Positions 35,499-36,435 of a stretch of DNA of 36,435 nt are shown here, piece by piece. Source of the DNA: a virus; IMG/VR virus record IMGVR_UViG_3300031211_000014, positions 1-36,435 of that record. One strand, given 5' to 3'. The notes below the pieces were generated by a model, which was not told the origin of the DNA, searched no databases, and saw only the letters and a program-made list of their open reading frames with translations. Position numbers and translations under genes: made by a program. Position 1 is the first letter of the stretch. Each line of letters opens with the position of its first letter.

Positions 35499-36435
35499 AT
35501 GGTATTAAAAATAATAGCAAATTTAAACGGAGGTGACTTAGTTACTCCTGATAATGAACTAACATATAAAATATATGGTTCTTCTGATAACTATGCTTCA
35601 CCAATAGCTACTTTAGGTAGTGCCTTAAACGATGCTAAGGTAAGTGTAACGGCAGGTGTTGTAACTATTGACAATGTCGACGTAGGAACTGAAGATGAAT
35701 TTAAAATATCTTCTGTTGATGAGGCTGGAAATGAATCTATATTAAGTGATAGTGCTAGTGGTTTTAACTTTGACTCAGATTATCAAGCCGTTTTAAACTT
35801 CGCAACTTCTGAAGGTGATACATTACCAAGTGCATCTCAACAGATTCTACAAAACAATGTTGTTATGGGTTTTAAAGACAAAGGACTTTGGGACAAGGAA
35901 GATGCTTTTGGATTATTTGCAACTGATGCTAGTTTTAATTTTGCATTAATTTGTTGGAAGAGATTAATAAAAATGACCGCTTTTAATTCTCCAAGTTTTA
36001 CAACTAATGGAGGAATTGACGGGGGTGGAACTGCATATATTGACACAAAATTTAAAAGTGCTACTGATGGAGTTAATTTCTTATTAGATGATGCTGGTTA
36101 TAGTGTGAATGTAGGTACAACTACGCCTTCGGGTGATGTTATTTTAGGCAACTCTGATGTAAATCAGGGAGGAGTAAGAATAAAGCAAAAGTCTGATGCT
36201 GATTTTGAACTAAATAGTTCTTCATTTCCTACAAGTGCTAATTATCAAAATGGTGGGAATCTTCACATAGATAGAATAAGTAGCACACAAGTTGTTCTAA
36301 AGAGTGAAGATGATATAAGAAATGAAACCTCAAATTCTACAACTTTAACATCAAATCCTGCTTTAATTTTTAGGCTTAAAGGAAATTACGGAAATGGAAA
36401 CATAAAAACATTTTCTGCAAGGTCAAGTTTCACAG
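35499..36435 (+). CDS. Tail/adhesin protein, 3' end cut by window
   Basis: The frame begins at ATG 35499 (MVLKIIANLNGGDLVTPDNE) and is open to the end of the window, giving at least 312 residues. The first 100 residues look like a fibronectin-type or Ig-like domain (VTAGVVTIDNVDVGTEDEFK, then VDEAGNESILS). Next comes a stretch I associate with phage tail proteins (VVMGFKDKGLWDKEDAFGLF, then FNFALICWKRLIKMTAFNSP, then GGIDGGGTAYIDTKF). It most likely belongs to the tail tip or fibre. No enzyme motif is visible in the part seen. Confidence 0.65.
   Translation, partial: MVLKIIANLNGGDLVTPDNELTYKIYGSSDNYASPIATLGSALNDAKVSVTAGVVTIDNVDVGTEDEFKISSVDEAGNESILSDSASGFNFDSDYQAVLNFATSEGDTLPSASQQILQNNVVMGFKDKGLWDKEDAFGLFATDASFNFALICWKRLIKMTAFNSPSFTTNGGIDGGGTAYIDTKFKSATDGVNFLLDDAGYSVNVGTTTPSGDVILGNSDVNQGGVRIKQKSDADFELNSSSFPTSANYQNGGNLHIDRISSTQVVLKSEDDIRNETSNSTTLTSNPALIFRLKGNYGNGNIKTFSARSSFT

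Noticed and set aside
1-36435. CRISPR array or insertion sequence
   Set aside because: No regularly spaced direct repeats of 25-40 bp with unique spacers were seen, and no transposase gene with terminal inverted repeats was found.

Overview
The window is an AT-rich stretch of temperate phage DNA, most likely from a phage of Bacteroidota (Flavobacteriia). Several things point there: promoters of the TAnnTTTG type, A-rich instead of Shine-Dalgarno leaders, a BACON-domain virion protein, a DUF3127-type single-strand binding protein, DUF3560, and a Bacteroidota-style tyrosine integrase. No terminase, portal or capsid gene is visible, so virion type cannot be assigned. The sequence is cut inside a gene at both ends. 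Structural genes lie at both edges and point the same way, which suits one long late operon running from about 27.5 kb out of the right edge and, in a circular map, back in at the left edge to 5.5 kb.

Layout. 1-5501 (+): the end of a giant virion-type or polyvalent protein. 16147-5507 (-): the early operon. In transcription order it holds a small membrane protein, an SbcC/Rad50-like ATPase, a MazG-like pyrophosphohydrolase, RecT, an MBL-fold nuclease, an excisionase-like HTH protein, several unknowns, an SSB-like protein, a structured RNA leader, a replication initiator with iteron-like repeats inside the gene, a second replication-module protein, a C5-cytosine methyltransferase broken by an amber codon and overprinted by a second long frame, an Acb2/Tad1-like putative cyclic-nucleotide sponge, and a small HTH-like protein. 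16148-16300: a divergent switch whose operators overlap promoter boxes. 16301-20377 (+): an S24-type repressor, a terminator, an attP-like site with a tRNA 3'-end-like core, small genes, the tyrosine integrase and a DNA-binding protein. 25949-20410 (-): an accessory operon of small unknown genes plus RadC/JAMM, DUF3560, a J-domain protein and an XRE regulator, with hairpins in many spacers. 25950-27050: about 1.1 kb without a convincing gene, holding repeats and hairpins next to a RepL-like plasmid initiator. 27557-32075 (+): an adenine/N4 methyltransferase, KTSC protein, DEDD exonuclease, RusA resolvase, GroES-like co-chaperonin and unknowns. 32137-32757 (-): a winged-helix-like protein. 32861-36435 (+): tail or adhesin genes.

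How it works together. RecT, the MBL nuclease, the SbcC-like ATPase, the SSB and RusA form a single-strand-annealing recombination set. The initiator and its partner would start DNA replication. Two methyltransferase loci and the Acb2-like protein are candidate counter-defence functions, and the 20.4-26 kb operon resembles plasmid establishment modules. An attP-like site together with a RepL-like replicon raises the possibility of an integrating phage that can also replicate as a plasmid. The most unusual features are the long conserved-looking overlap inside dcm, the iterons inside the initiator gene, the pseudoknot/terminator leader at 9.3-9.4 kb, and paired TGTCGGGA repeats that bracket the integrase plus accessory segment.
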